This document shows, piece after piece, positions 23,728 through 31,885 of a stretch of DNA of 64,000 nucleotides. The position numbers and the translations under genes are program-made. Origin of the DNA: Palsa-459 sp035937595. GTDB taxonomy: Bacteria; Actinomycetota; Acidimicrobiia; Acidimicrobiales; RAAP-2. Below the pieces are notes generated by a model. That model was not told the DNA's origin. It saw nothing but the letters and a program-made list of their open reading frames with translations, and did no database searches. Positions within the stretch are counted from its first letter, which is position 1; each line of letters opens with the position of its first letter. The stretch covers positions 1-64,000 of the forward strand of contig DASZHS010000001.1 in assembly GCA_035937595.1 (NCBI GenBank), in the 5' to 3' direction.

Positions 23728-24843
23728 ATGGTGCGTTCTGCAAGGGCGACGCGCGGGGCGACCGCGGCGGCGGACGAGGACATGGTCCAGCTGCTCGCAC
23801 CGAGCGGCGAGCGCGTCACGCACCCCGAGTACGACCTCGAGCCGAGCGACGACGAGGCGCGCGGGCTGTACCGCGACATGGTGATCATCCGTCGCTGCGA
23901 CGTCGAGATGACCGCGCTGCAGCGCCAGGGGCAGCTCGCGCTCTGGGCGCCGCTGCGCGGCCAGGAGGCCGCCCAGATCGGCGCGGGCCGCGCGCTCGCG
24001 CCCGACGACTTCTGCTTCCCCGGCTACCGCGAGCACGGCATCGCGTGGTGCCGCGGCATCACGCCCGAGCAGTCGGCCCGAAGCTTCCGCCAGGTCACGA
24101 ACGGCGGGTGGGACCCCTACGAGCACAACTACGCCGAGCCGTCGATCGTGATCGGGAACAACGTGGTCAACGCCGTCGGCTACGCGATGGGCGTGCAGCA
24201 CGACGGGGCGGAGAGCGCGGTCATGGCGTGCACCGGCGACGGCGGGATGAGCGAGGGCGACGTCGCCGAGGCGTTCGTCTGGGCCGCGGTGTTCCAGGCA
24301 CCCATCGTCTTCCTGCTGCAGAACAACCAGTGGGCGATCTCCGAGCCCACCGAGCGCCAGAGCCGGATCCCGCTGTGCCGCCGGGCGGACGGGTTCGGGT
24401 TCCCCGGCGTGCGCGTCGACGGCAACGACGTCTTCGCGATGCTCGCGGTCACCCGCGCCGCCCTCGCCCGCGCGCGGGAGGGCTCGGGGCCGACGCTGCT
24501 CGAGGCGTTCACCTACCGCATGGGCGCGCACACGACCTCGGACGACCCGACGCGGTACCGCGTCGACACCGAGGTCGAGGACTGGCTGCAGCGCGACCCG
24601 GTCGAGCGGCTGCACCGCTACCTCGTCGCGGCGGGCGCCGCGGACGAGGCATGGACCGCGGAGATCGACGCGGAGGCCGACGGGATCGCGAGCCGGCTGC
24701 GCGACGCGGTCGTGGCGCTGCGCGGGCCGTCGCCGGCGTCGATCTTCGACCACGTCTACGCCGAGCCGCACCCCCTCGTCGACGAGGAGCGCGCGCAGAT
24801 GGTCGCCCTCTTGGGCGCCGAGGACGCAGGGAGTCTCAAGTGA
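23728..24843 (+). CDS. 2-oxoacid dehydrogenase E1 component, alpha subunit
   Basis: Thiamine-diphosphate-dependent decarboxylase subunit, 371 residues. Seen: RRCDVEMTALQRQGQLALW, GQEAAQIGAGRAL, the thiamine-diphosphate motif GDGGMSEGD...QNNQWAIS (about residues 169-200), and YRMGAHTTSDDPTRYR, the phosphorylation-loop region. The sequence suits the branched-chain or pyruvate family; substrate cannot be fixed. The first 35 residues are variable. The GAGGAGG site supports the start. It opens an operon with E1beta, E2, an Fe/2OG oxygenase and a Fae homologue; the E3 subunit is not in the window. Confidence 0.93.
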   Translation: MVRSARATRGATAAADEDMVQLLAPSGERVTHPEYDLEPSDDEARGLYRDMVIIRRCDVEMTALQRQGQLALWAPLRGQEAAQIGAGRALAPDDFCFPGYREHGIAWCRGITPEQSARSFRQVTNGGWDPYEHNYAEPSIVIGNNVVNAVGYAMGVQHDGAESAVMACTGDGGMSEGDVAEAFVWAAVFQAPIVFLLQNNQWAISEPTERQSRIPLCRRADGFGFPGVRVDGNDVFAMLAVTRAALARAREGSGPTLLEAFTYRMGAHTTSDDPTRYRVDTEVEDWLQRDPVERLHRYLVAAGAADEAWTAEIDAEADGIASRLRDAVVALRGPSPASIFDHVYAEPHPLVDEERAQMVALLGAEDAGSLK

Positions 24844-25814
24844 CCGAGCTCACGCTGGCCAAGGCGATCAACGAGGGGCTCCGCAAGGCCATGGAGGACA
24901 ACCCGAAGGTCCTCCTCATGGGCGAGGACATCGGACGGCTCGGCGGGGTCTTCCGTGTCACCGACGGGCTGCAGAAGGACTTCGGCGAGCAGCGCGTCAT
25001 CGACTCGCCGCTCGGTGAGTCGGGGATCGTGGGCACCTCGGTCGGGCTCGCGATCCGCGGCTACCGCCCGGTGTCCGAGATCCAGTTCGACGGCTTCGTC
25101 TACCCGGCGTTCGACCAGCTCGTCTCCCAGGTCGCCAAGCAGCACGCGCGCTCCGAGGGCGCGATCACGCTGTCGCTGGTCGTGCGGATCCCCTACGGCG
25201 GGGGCATCGGGGCCGTCGAGCACCACTCCGAGAGCCCCGAGGCGTACTTCGCGCACACCGCGGGGCTGCGCGTCGTGTCCCCGTCGACGCCGAACGACGG
25301 GTTCTGGATGGTGCGCCAGGCGATCGAGTGCGACGACCCGGTCCTGTTCCTCGAGCCCAAGTGCCGCTACTGGGAGAAGGGCGAGGTCGACGAGGCCGCG
25401 CCGCCGTCCGGACTCTTCGAGGCGGCCGTGCGCCGCGTGGGCACCGACGCGACGCTCGTCGCCTACGGGCCGAGCGTGAAGACCTGCCTCAAGGCCGCCG
25501 AGGTGGCGCAGGGCGAGGGCCGGAGCCTCGAGGTCATCGACCTGCGCTCGATCTCGCCGCTCGATGCCGACACGGTCGCCCGCTCCGTCGAGAAGACGGG
25601 GCGGCTGCTCATCGCGCACGAGGCGCCGGTGTTCGGCGGCATGGGCGCCGAGATCGCCGCGCGGCTCACCGAGCGGTGCTTCTACTCGCTCAGCGCACCG
25701 CCGCTGCGCGTCGGCGGCTACCACACGCCGTACCCGCCGAGCCGCGTCGAGGAGGACTACCTCCCGAACATCGACCGGCTGCTCGACGCCCTCGACCGCG
25801 CCTTCGAGTTCTAG
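24840..25814 (+). CDS. 2-oxoacid dehydrogenase E1 component, beta subunit
   Basis: Partner of the E1alpha chain, 324 residues. Diagnostic stretches are TLAKAINEGLRKAMEDNPKVLLMGEDIG (cited as VLLMGEDIG), GGVFRVTDGLQ, RVIDSPLGESGIVGTSVGLA, EIQFDGFVYPAFDQLVSQ, GGGIGAVEHHSESPEAYF and LEVIDLRSISPLD. GTG start overlaps the E1alpha stop (GTGA), so the subunits are made in matched amounts. The stop is 5 bp before the E2 start. Together they transfer the acyl group from the 2-oxoacid to the E2 lipoyl arm. Confidence 0.94.
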   Translation: MTELTLAKAINEGLRKAMEDNPKVLLMGEDIGRLGGVFRVTDGLQKDFGEQRVIDSPLGESGIVGTSVGLAIRGYRPVSEIQFDGFVYPAFDQLVSQVAKQHARSEGAITLSLVVRIPYGGGIGAVEHHSESPEAYFAHTAGLRVVSPSTPNDGFWMVRQAIECDDPVLFLEPKCRYWEKGEVDEAAPPSGLFEAAVRRVGTDATLVAYGPSVKTCLKAAEVAQGEGRSLEVIDLRSISPLDADTVARSVEKTGRLLIAHEAPVFGGMGAEIAARLTERCFYSLSAPPLRVGGYHTPYPPSRVEEDYLPNIDRLLDALDRAFEF

Positions 25815-25819
25815 CCCCG

Positions 25820-27154
25820 GTGGCCGAGCGCTCGTTCCCGCTGCCCGACGTGGGCGAGGGCCTCACCGAGGCCGAGATCGTCACCTGGAAGGTGGCCGTC
25901 GGCGACACCGTCACGATCAACCAGCCGCTCGTCGACATCGAGACGGCGAAGGCGACCGTCGAGCTGCCGAGCCCGTACGCGGGCCGGGTGGTCGCGCTGC
26001 TGGCCGCACCCGGCGACGTCGTCGACGTCGGGACCTCCATCATCACGATCGAGACCTCGGGCGACGAGAGCGCCGCGACGGCGGCGTCGGCGTCGTCGGC
26101 CGCGCCCGCCGAGCGCACGGCGGTCCTCGTCGGCTACGGCGTGGCGACCGAGGAGGCGCCCACGCGGCGGCACCGACGCGGCGCCGCCGCGCCGCCCCCG
26201 CCCGCCCCCGCCGCCCCAGCTTCGCGGGCGGTCCCCTCCGCGCCCGCGCTCGCGCCGCGCTCGACGCCGCCGGTGCGCAAGCTCGCGAAGTCCCTCCACC
26301 TCGACCTCGCCGCCATCCGCGGCACGGGTCGCGACGGGCTCATCACCCGTGCGGACGTCGAGGCGGCGGCCTCGCCGACCACGGCCGTCGCGCGCGCGCC
26401 GTCGGGGCCGACCCGCTTCGCCGGCGTCGAGCTCGCCGGGTGGGACGAGGGGCCGCTCGAAGAGCGCATCCCGGTCCGCGGCGTGACGCGCGCGATGGCG
26501 GAGTCGATGAAGCTGAGCGCCTTCACCCAGCCCCAGGCCTCTGCGGCGCTGCAGGTCGACGCCACGCGGACGATGGACCTCGTCGACTCGCTGCGCGCCC
26601 GCCCCGCCCTCGCGGGGGTCAAGCTCTCGCCCCTCACGATCCTCGCACTGGGGGTCTGCCACGCCGCGAGGGCGAACCCCGGCATCAACAGCGCCTTCGA
26701 CGAGGCGGCCGGCGAGGTGGTCGTGCGCCGCCGCATCGCCCTGGGGATCGCCGCCGCCACGGACCGGGGGCTCATCGTCCCGAACATCAAGGGGGCCGAC
26801 CAGCTCGACCTCGTGGCCATGGCGAGGGCGCTCGACGCGCTCGTGGCGACGGCGAGGGCGGGGACGACGACGCCCGCCGACATGCTCGGCACGACGCTCA
26901 CCATCACGAACGTCGGCCCCTTCGGGATCGACGGCGCCGTCGCAATCCTCCCGCCGGGGACGTCGGCCATCGTCGCGGTCGGCCGGATCGCACCCAAGCC
27001 CTGGGTCGTCGACGGGGCGGTCGTGGCACGCCAGGTGGTCGAGCTCACGGTCACCTTCGACCACCGCCTGGTCGACGGCGCGCTCGCCTCCACGTTCCTG
27101 CGCGACGTGGGGCGCTTCGTCGAGGACCCGGCCGCGAGCCTCCTCGGCGGATGA
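25820..27154 (+). CDS. 2-oxoacid dehydrogenase E2 acyltransferase
   Basis: Core of the complex, 444 residues. One lipoyl domain at the N-terminus has the modified Lys44 in DIETAKATVELP. A Pro/Ala linker leads to an E3/E1-binding domain (VRKLAKSLHLDLAAIRGTGRDGLITRADV region, about 150-185), then the catalytic domain with TFDHRLVDGALASTFL, where the His and the Asp of HRxxDG are the active residues. GTG 25820 is 5 bp after E1beta. A single lipoyl domain is typical of branched-chain acyltransferases, which slightly favours that substrate class. The stop overlaps the start of the oxygenase gene (ATGA). Confidence 0.93.
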   Translation: MAERSFPLPDVGEGLTEAEIVTWKVAVGDTVTINQPLVDIETAKATVELPSPYAGRVVALLAAPGDVVDVGTSIITIETSGDESAATAASASSAAPAERTAVLVGYGVATEEAPTRRHRRGAAAPPPPAPAAPASRAVPSAPALAPRSTPPVRKLAKSLHLDLAAIRGTGRDGLITRADVEAAASPTTAVARAPSGPTRFAGVELAGWDEGPLEERIPVRGVTRAMAESMKLSAFTQPQASAALQVDATRTMDLVDSLRARPALAGVKLSPLTILALGVCHAARANPGINSAFDEAAGEVVVRRRIALGIAAATDRGLIVPNIKGADQLDLVAMARALDALVATARAGTTTPADMLGTTLTITNVGPFGIDGAVAILPPGTSAIVAVGRIAPKPWVVDGAVVARQVVELTVTFDHRLVDGALASTFLRDVGRFVEDPAASLLGG

Positions 27155-27990
27155 CCGGCGACGCCGCCCTCGAGCTCGTCGACCTCGACCGGTACCCGAT
27201 CGACGCGCCCGCGTCGCCCGGGCACGACGCGGCCGTCGGCGCGGCACGCGCCGAGCTCGCGGACCGCGGCGCCGCGGAGCTCGCGGGCTTCGTCACCCCC
27301 GACGGCGTCGCGGCGCTGCAGCGCGACGCCGAGGCGCTGGCGGTGCGGTCGTTCCACTCCGACGGCGTCGGCACGGCGTACCTCGAGCTGCCAGAGGACC
27401 GGTGGGCACCCGAGCATCCCCGCCAGACCTGGGCGCCCTACGCCGTCGGCGCCGTCGGCTACGACGTGATCCCGCGCGCCTCGCCCCTGCGCCGCCTCTA
27501 TGAGTCCGCCCTGCTGCTCGCCTTCCTCGAGGCCGTCCTCGACCGCGGACGCCTGCACCGCTACGCGGACCCCTGCGGCGCGCTCAACCTCGCCGTCATG
27601 GGGAAGGGCGACGAGCTGCAGTGGCACTTCGACCAGACCGACTTCGTGGTCTCCCTGGCCATCCAGGCGGCCGAGCACGGTGGCGACTTCGACGTCGCCC
27701 CGAGGATCCGCAGCGCCGGCGACGAGCGCTACGACGACGTCGGCCGCGTGCTCAAGGGCGACCGCTCGCGCGTCGTCACCCTGCCGATGACCCCGGGCAC
27801 GCTCCTCGTCTTCGAGGGCCGCCACTCGCTGCACCGCGTGAGCCCGATCGAGGGCGACGCGCTGCGCCACGTCGGCCTGCTCGCCTACGACACCTCGCCC
27901 GGCACGGTCTCGTCGGACCTCCTGCGCGAGGTCCGCTACGGGCGCACGACGCCGTTCGCCGACCCGCCCGACGCGTGGCCGCCTTCGTAA
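27151..27990 (+). CDS. Fe(II)/2-oxoglutarate oxygenase, HalD/ArpA-like
   Basis: Predicted non-haem iron oxygenase, 279 residues. The iron site is H159-F-D161 in QWHFDQTDFVVSL with a distal His (probably H228) in GRHSLHRVSP; the following Arg is a candidate 2-oxoglutarate ligand. This layout (NLAVMGKGDELQWHFD, GGDFDVAPRIRSAG, SLHRV) resembles the family that includes the ArpA and HalD/BesD proteins. The facial Asp is present, whereas halogenases have Gly or Ala, so hydroxylation or oxidative demethylation is more likely. It overlaps the E2 stop by 4 bp and the Fae homologue by 16 bp. Substrate unknown; an amino acid or acyl derivative is plausible. Confidence 0.8.
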   Translation: MTGDAALELVDLDRYPIDAPASPGHDAAVGAARAELADRGAAELAGFVTPDGVAALQRDAEALAVRSFHSDGVGTAYLELPEDRWAPEHPRQTWAPYAVGAVGYDVIPRASPLRRLYESALLLAFLEAVLDRGRLHRYADPCGALNLAVMGKGDELQWHFDQTDFVVSLAIQAAEHGGDFDVAPRIRSAGDERYDDVGRVLKGDRSRVVTLPMTPGTLLVFEGRHSLHRVSPIEGDALRHVGLLAYDTSPGTVSSDLLREVRYGRTTPFADPPDAWPPS

Positions 27991-28493
27991 CCCAGCTCGG
28001 CGAGGCGTTCTGCGGGGCCGGCCCCGAGGCCGCGCACGTGAACACCGTGCTCGGCGCCAAGGGCGGCCCGGTCGAGGCCGCGTGGGTGACGGCCCTCGCC
28101 ACCCCCCGCAAGGGGCACGTGGCCTTCGTCGTCGCGGCCCAGCCCTCGCTCGCGGTCAAGCCGATGACGCTGTTCGTGAACAAGGCGACGATCGCGACCG
28201 ACGACCACGCCGCCCTCACCTGGGGCCCCGCCCAGGCCGGCGTCGCCTCCGGCGTGCTCGACGCCGTCGCCGACGGCACGGTCCCGGCCGCGCTCGCCGA
28301 CGAGCTCGTGCTGATCGTGGCGGTGTGGCTGAGCGCCGAGGCGCGCGACGCCGACGCCGTCTACGGGTGCAACCGCGAGGCGACCCACGCCTCGCTGCGC
28401 GCCGGCGCGCTCGGCCACCCGACGCCCGGCGACGTGCTCGCCGTGCGCGAGGACCCGTACAACGCCTACTGGCTGCCGCCCTCGATGCGCTGA
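27975..28493 (+). CDS. fae: Formaldehyde-activating enzyme (Fae) homologue
   Basis: Known Fae proteins condense formaldehyde with tetrahydromethanopterin. This 172-residue protein aligns by eye along the whole family: GEAFCGAGPEAAHVNTVLG with the conserved catalytic His (H21), GGPVEAAWVTAL, SLAVKPMTLFVNKATI, WGPAQAGVASGVLDAVADG, and CNREATHASLRAGALGHP. GTG 27975 was chosen because it starts just before the family's first conserved block; it overlaps the oxygenase stop by 16 bp. Fae is best known from methanogens and methylotrophic proteobacteria; no other methanopterin gene lies in the window. It may use another cofactor or act as a formaldehyde trap. Symbol by homology only. Confidence 0.82.
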   Translation: MAAFVTQLGEAFCGAGPEAAHVNTVLGAKGGPVEAAWVTALATPRKGHVAFVVAAQPSLAVKPMTLFVNKATIATDDHAALTWGPAQAGVASGVLDAVADGTVPAALADELVLIVAVWLSAEARDADAVYGCNREATHASLRAGALGHPTPGDVLAVREDPYNAYWLPPSMR

Positions 28494-28527
28494 GCCCCGG
28501 GACCGGTGCTCGCGCGGACCGGCGGCG

Positions 28528-29328
28528 TCACCCGGTGGCGGGCGGGCGCTCGATCTGGAGCTGGACCTCGCGCTCCTCGAACCCCACCGCGCGGTACAGC
28601 TCGATCGCCACGTAGCCGGGGTCCGCGACCATCACGAGCGTCCGCGCGCCGAGCGTGTCGAACCCAAAGCGGCCGGCGTGGTGGACGAGCGTCCCCGCGA
28701 ACCCCTGGCGTCGAAGGCCCGGGTCGGTGTGCACCGTCTGGAACCGCGCGAGCCCCGGTCCTGCGGTGACGAGGCCCATCTGACAGACGAGACGGCCGTC
28801 GGCGAAGGCACCGAACCAGGCCCCGTGCCCGGCCTCGACGAGCCGCCGGTTCGTGACGGCCTTGGCGGCCGCGAACGCGCGGAACCCCGCCCGGTCGAGC
28901 TCCTGGCCGATCGAGCGCACCTCGAGGTCCACGCTCTGGACCCAGTCCTCGTCCGTGCGGAGCGTGCGGCACTCGGCGTCGGGGTTCGGGTGGCGCGGCT
29001 CGTGGACGATGGACGTGGTCATTACGGCCTGGGCGTCCGCGGTGAAGCCCCGAGCGGCGAACCACGCGAGGTCGTCCAGCGCGCCGTGCGTGCCGTCGAA
29101 GCCGAGCGCCACGTGCCGCGCGTCAGGGAAGGTCGCGGCGAAGCGGTCGAGCCACCCTGGCGACGACGCCGGCGTCGGGACGTCGTGCAGGAGCAGGAAG
29201 TTGCCCCACCAGTGGGAGGGGTTGTGCGAGCTGCGGACGACGAGGTGGTCCCCACGCTCCTCGATCGTCGTGCCGCCGAGCCTGAGGAGCGAGAGATCGG
29301 TGCGGAACCCGAGGGAGGCGACGTCCAC
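28528..29328 (-). CDS. GNAT-like N-acetyltransferase
   Basis: Predicted cytosolic acetyltransferase, 266 residues. The C-terminal half has the GNAT acetyl-CoA motif in spread form: GLVTAGPGLARFQTVHTDPGLRRQGFAGTLVHHAGRF (cited as TDPGLRRQGFAGTLVHH, the R/Q-x-x-G-x-G/A site), then ARTLVMVADPGYVAIELYRAVGFEE. The N-terminal half looks like a degenerate second GNAT fold (HWWGNFLLLHDVP, ALDDLAWFAARGF). The GTG at 29328 lies 7 nt after TACGGT (29341-29336); an ATG at 29349 would extend the protein by seven residues. It converges on the Fae gene. Substrate unknown. Confidence 0.78.
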   Translation of the reverse strand: MDVASLGFRTDLSLLRLGGTTIEERGDHLVVRSSHNPSHWWGNFLLLHDVPTPASSPGWLDRFAATFPDARHVALGFDGTHGALDDLAWFAARGFTADAQAVMTTSIVHEPRHPNPDAECRTLRTDEDWVQSVDLEVRSIGQELDRAGFRAFAAAKAVTNRRLVEAGHGAWFGAFADGRLVCQMGLVTAGPGLARFQTVHTDPGLRRQGFAGTLVHHAGRFGFDTLGARTLVMVADPGYVAIELYRAVGFEEREVQLQIERPPATG

Positions 29329-29387
29329 GCCCCGCACCGTAGGCAGCATCGGGCCGGCCGTCGCCCCGGACGACGACGGTGCCCCGG

Positions 29388-29858
29388 TCAGCTCGCCGGT
29401 GTCGACTCCGCGGCGGCCTTCAGCCGCTCGAGCGTCTGGGTCATCGTCTCGCTGTTGTGGGTCTCGCGGTCCTCGATGCCGGTGCCGAGCTTGCCGAAGA
29501 ACTTGGCGACCGAGCCCCGCTGGTCGACCGTGGACTCCGTCACCCGACAGCCGGACGGGATCGGCTCGAGCTCGTAGCGCCACTCGGCCACCTTGAAGGG
29601 CCCCACGTTGATGAGGAAGGCGAGCGCCTTGTCCGGCGTCGCCTCGGTGATCCTCCCGTGGGTCGTCCAGGTCTTCGAGCCGTGCCGGTTCGCCCCCTTG
29701 AACGTGACGCCCACCGCCGGCCCCGACGCCCCCTTCAGCCACTCGACGCCCTCGTTCTCGGGCGACCACCTGCCCATCTGCGTGAGATCCGCCACGAGCC
29801 CCCAGACCTTCTCGGGGGGCGCGGCGATCTCCGTCGTCACCTGCACGCGCGCTGCCAT
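29388..29858 (-). CDS. SRPBCC-family (START-like) protein
   Basis: Small ligand-binding-fold protein of 156 residues, cytosolic. It begins VQVTTEIAAPPEKVWGLVADLTQMGRWSPE (cited as AAPPEKVWGLVAD), the standard polyketide-cyclase/dehydrase start, and continues with VGVTFKGANRHGSKTWTTHG, WRYELEPIPSGCRVTES and a final amphipathic helix ETMTQTLERLKAAAE. The ATG at 29858 lies 6 nt after TACCGT (29870-29865), indicating a leaderless mRNA. No partner gene suggests the ligand. Confidence 0.85.
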   Translation of the reverse strand: MAARVQVTTEIAAPPEKVWGLVADLTQMGRWSPENEGVEWLKGASGPAVGVTFKGANRHGSKTWTTHGRITEATPDKALAFLINVGPFKVAEWRYELEPIPSGCRVTESTVDQRGSVAKFFGKLGTGIEDRETHNSETMTQTLERLKAAAESTPAS

Positions 29859-29926
29859 GCCGCGACGGTAGCCGCGACGGCGAAGTCGGGCACGACGCGG
29901 GCTGGTCCTGGTGGTCGAGCCGCCCG

Positions 29927-30541
29927 CTACCCCGTGCCGAGCGCGACGTCGTCACCGCGCACGAGACGGATGAGCTCGCCGTAGCCGCCGCGGGCGTCGG
30001 CCGGGACGCGCCACACGTCGACCGTCGCGAAGACGCCGAGCGTGCGGATCCGGATCGCCGGCGCGCCCTGGCGTGCGCGGTCGGACCCCCACTCGCGGCG
30101 GTGCCCGAAGATCGCGAGCCCGCCGACGGCGACGTCGACGCCCTCGGGCACGTAGACGTCGACGTTGCCGAAGAGGGCGAGCACGTTGACGCGCGTGGTC
30201 GGTGCGTCGATCTGCGCCTCGCGCAGGTCGAGGTCGAGGTCCGAGAAGGCGGCGGCGGCGACCGTCGAGCCCTTGAGGCGGAGCCGCCCGCGCCGCACGA
30301 CGTGGGCGAACAGCGCCACGGTCGCGCGCGTGGGCCGACGCCGCGGGAGCGCCGCCGGCGCCGTCGGGACCGGGAGGTCGGACTGGATCGCGGCGAGCTC
30401 GCCGTGCACCCGCGCGCGGTAGGCCTGCTCGACGCGCTCGGTGAACTCCTCGAGGTTCAGCCGCCCGTCGAGCAGGTGCTCACGGAGCGCGACGACCGCC
30501 TGCTCGCGCTCGGCGTCCGAGGCCCGAAGCTCGGGATCCAC
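29927..30541 (-). CDS. DUF1707 (SHOCT-like) protein with LiaF-like C-terminal domain
   Basis: Conserved actinobacterial protein of 204 residues. The DUF1707 part at the N-terminus reads RASDAEREQAVVALREHLLDGRLNLEEFTERVEQAYRARVHGEL (cited as GRLNLEEFTERVEQAY) and ends QSDLP. A basic linker leads to a beta-rich segment, ALFGNVDVYVPEGVDVAVGGLAIFGHR and IRTLGVFATVDV, which resembles the C-terminal domain of LiaF-type proteins. No membrane helix is evident. The GTG is 6 nt after TAGATT (30553-30548). A cell-envelope link is inferred from the family. Confidence 0.85.
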   Translation of the reverse strand: MDPELRASDAEREQAVVALREHLLDGRLNLEEFTERVEQAYRARVHGELAAIQSDLPVPTAPAALPRRRPTRATVALFAHVVRRGRLRLKGSTVAAAAFSDLDLDLREAQIDAPTTRVNVLALFGNVDVYVPEGVDVAVGGLAIFGHRREWGSDRARQGAPAIRIRTLGVFATVDVWRVPADARGGYGELIRLVRGDDVALGTG

Positions 30542-30647
30542 CGCAGGAATCTAGCCCTGGCGCCCGCCGTGAGGTCGGCCGCCGCGTGGCCGCGCGGCGC
30601 GGCGCCGACGCGGCGCCTCGAGAGCGCTGCGATCGATCCGGCGCGGG

Positions 30648-31121
30648 TCAGGCGCCGTCGACGCTGAGGCGCGGCGTGGCCGCGAGGACCTCGAGCGCAC
30701 GGTCCGCGTGGCGGTCCATGCTGAACGCCGAGTCGATGACCTCGAGCACACGGCGGCGCTCGTCGAGGACGAAGGTGACGCGGCGCACCTTGAGGATGTT
30801 CAGCGCGCGCTTCACGCCGAAGGCCTTGGCGACCGCGCCGTCTTGGTCGCTGAGCAGCGGGTAGTCGAAGCCGTGCCGCTCGGCGAACGTCGCCTGCTTG
30901 TCGACCGAGTCCATGGAGATCCCGACGCGCACCGCACCGGCGGCGTCGAACTCGGCACCCAGGTCGCGGAAGTGGCAGCTCTCCTTGGTGCAGCCCGTCG
31001 TCATCGCCGCGGGGTAGAAGAACAGCACCGTGCGCCGTCCGTCGGCGATCGTCGAGAGCGACCGGACGCGACCCGTCTGGTCCGGGAGCTCGACGTCGGG
31101 CGCGGTGTCCCCGGCGTGCAC
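30648..31121 (-). CDS. bcp: Peroxiredoxin, PrxQ/Bcp type
   Basis: Thiol peroxidase that reduces hydrogen peroxide and organic peroxides. The 157-residue protein has the peroxidatic site FFYPAAMTTGCTKESCHFRD: C44 attacks peroxide and C49 is the resolving Cys (CX4C of atypical PrxQ). ISMDSVDKQATFAERHGFDYPLLSDQDG (cited as FAERHGFDYPLLSDQ) and TFVLDERRRVLEV are typical. The GTG at 31121 lies 6 nt after TACGCT (31133-31128), setting the start at VHAGDTAPD. It is 38 bp downstream of the response-regulator stop but has its own promoter. Confidence 0.93.
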   Translation of the reverse strand: MHAGDTAPDVELPDQTGRVRSLSTIADGRRTVLFFYPAAMTTGCTKESCHFRDLGAEFDAAGAVRVGISMDSVDKQATFAERHGFDYPLLSDQDGAVAKAFGVKRALNILKVRRVTFVLDERRRVLEVIDSAFSMDRHADRALEVLAATPRLSVDGA

Positions 31122-31159
31122 GTGCGCAGCGTAGGCGGATGGACCCGGCGAGCCGGTGC

Positions 31160-31885
31160 TCAGGGGTCGAAGCGGAACCCGATCCCGCGGACGGTGACGA
31201 GGTGGACGGGCGCGCCCGGGTCCTTCTCGAACTTTCGGCGGATGCGCTTCACGTGGGTGTCGAGCGTCCGGGTGTCGGCGAGGTCCTGGCCCCACCACAG
31301 CGTGTCGATGCACTCCTCGCGGGTCACGACCTGCCCCGCTCTCGAGATGAGCAGCGCCAGCAGCTCGAACTCCTTGCGCGACAGCTCGAGGAGCGCGCCG
31401 TCGACGGACGCCTCGTGGCGCGCGAGGTCGAGCCGCACCCCGCCGGCGCTCACGACCTGGTCGTCGACGCCGGTGTCGCGTCGTCGTCGCAGCACCGCTC
31501 GCATGCGGGCCACGAGCTCGCGGAGCCGGTAGGGCTTGGCGACGTAGTCGGCGGCCCCGAGCTCGAGCGCCAGCACGACGTCGACCTCGCCGTCGCGTGC
31601 GGTGACCATGATCACGGGCACGTCCCGCTCCGCGCGGATCTCCCGGCACAGCTCGATGCCCGAGACGTCGGGGAGCATGACGTCGAGGAGCACGAGGTCG
31701 GGTCGGTCGCGCCGCACCGCGGCGCGCGCCTCGGCACCGTCGGCGGCGACGACGACGTCGAAGCCCTCCTGGGAGAGCCCGATGCTGAGCGCGTCGCGGT
31801 AGCTCTCCTCGTCGTCGACGACCAGCACCAGCTCGTGGGAGCGAGCGCGCGAGTCGCTCGCGGTGACCGGCGTCGTGGCGCTCAT
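31160..31885 (-). CDS. OmpR/PhoB-type response regulator, RegX3-like
   Basis: Two-component regulator of 241 residues. The receiver domain has VVDDEE (D24/D25), the phosphoacceptor D68 in LVLLDVMLP, Thr in VIMVTARDG and Lys in YVAKPYRLRELVARMRAVLRRR. The winged-helix output domain contains LSRKEFELLALLISRAGQVVTREE, DTRTLDTHVKRIRRKFEKDP and TVRGIGFRFDP. KPYxxRELxARxRAVLRR is characteristic of RegX3. No sensor kinase gene is adjacent. The ATG lacks a ribosome site but overlaps the stop of a possible 62-codon leader ORF (ATGA). A PHO-box-like direct repeat lies upstream, supporting autoregulation and a phosphate-related role. Confidence 0.88.
   Translation of the reverse strand: MSATTPVTASDSRARSHELVLVVDDEESYRDALSIGLSQEGFDVVVAADGAEARAAVRRDRPDLVLLDVMLPDVSGIELCREIRAERDVPVIMVTARDGEVDVVLALELGAADYVAKPYRLRELVARMRAVLRRRRDTGVDDQVVSAGGVRLDLARHEASVDGALLELSRKEFELLALLISRAGQVVTREECIDTLWWGQDLADTRTLDTHVKRIRRKFEKDPGAPVHLVTVRGIGFRFDP

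Noticed and set aside
27151..27990. Radical halogenase function for the Fe/2OG enzyme
   Set aside because: Halogenases replace the facial Asp by Gly or Ala; here HFD keeps the Asp, favouring hydroxylation or demethylation.
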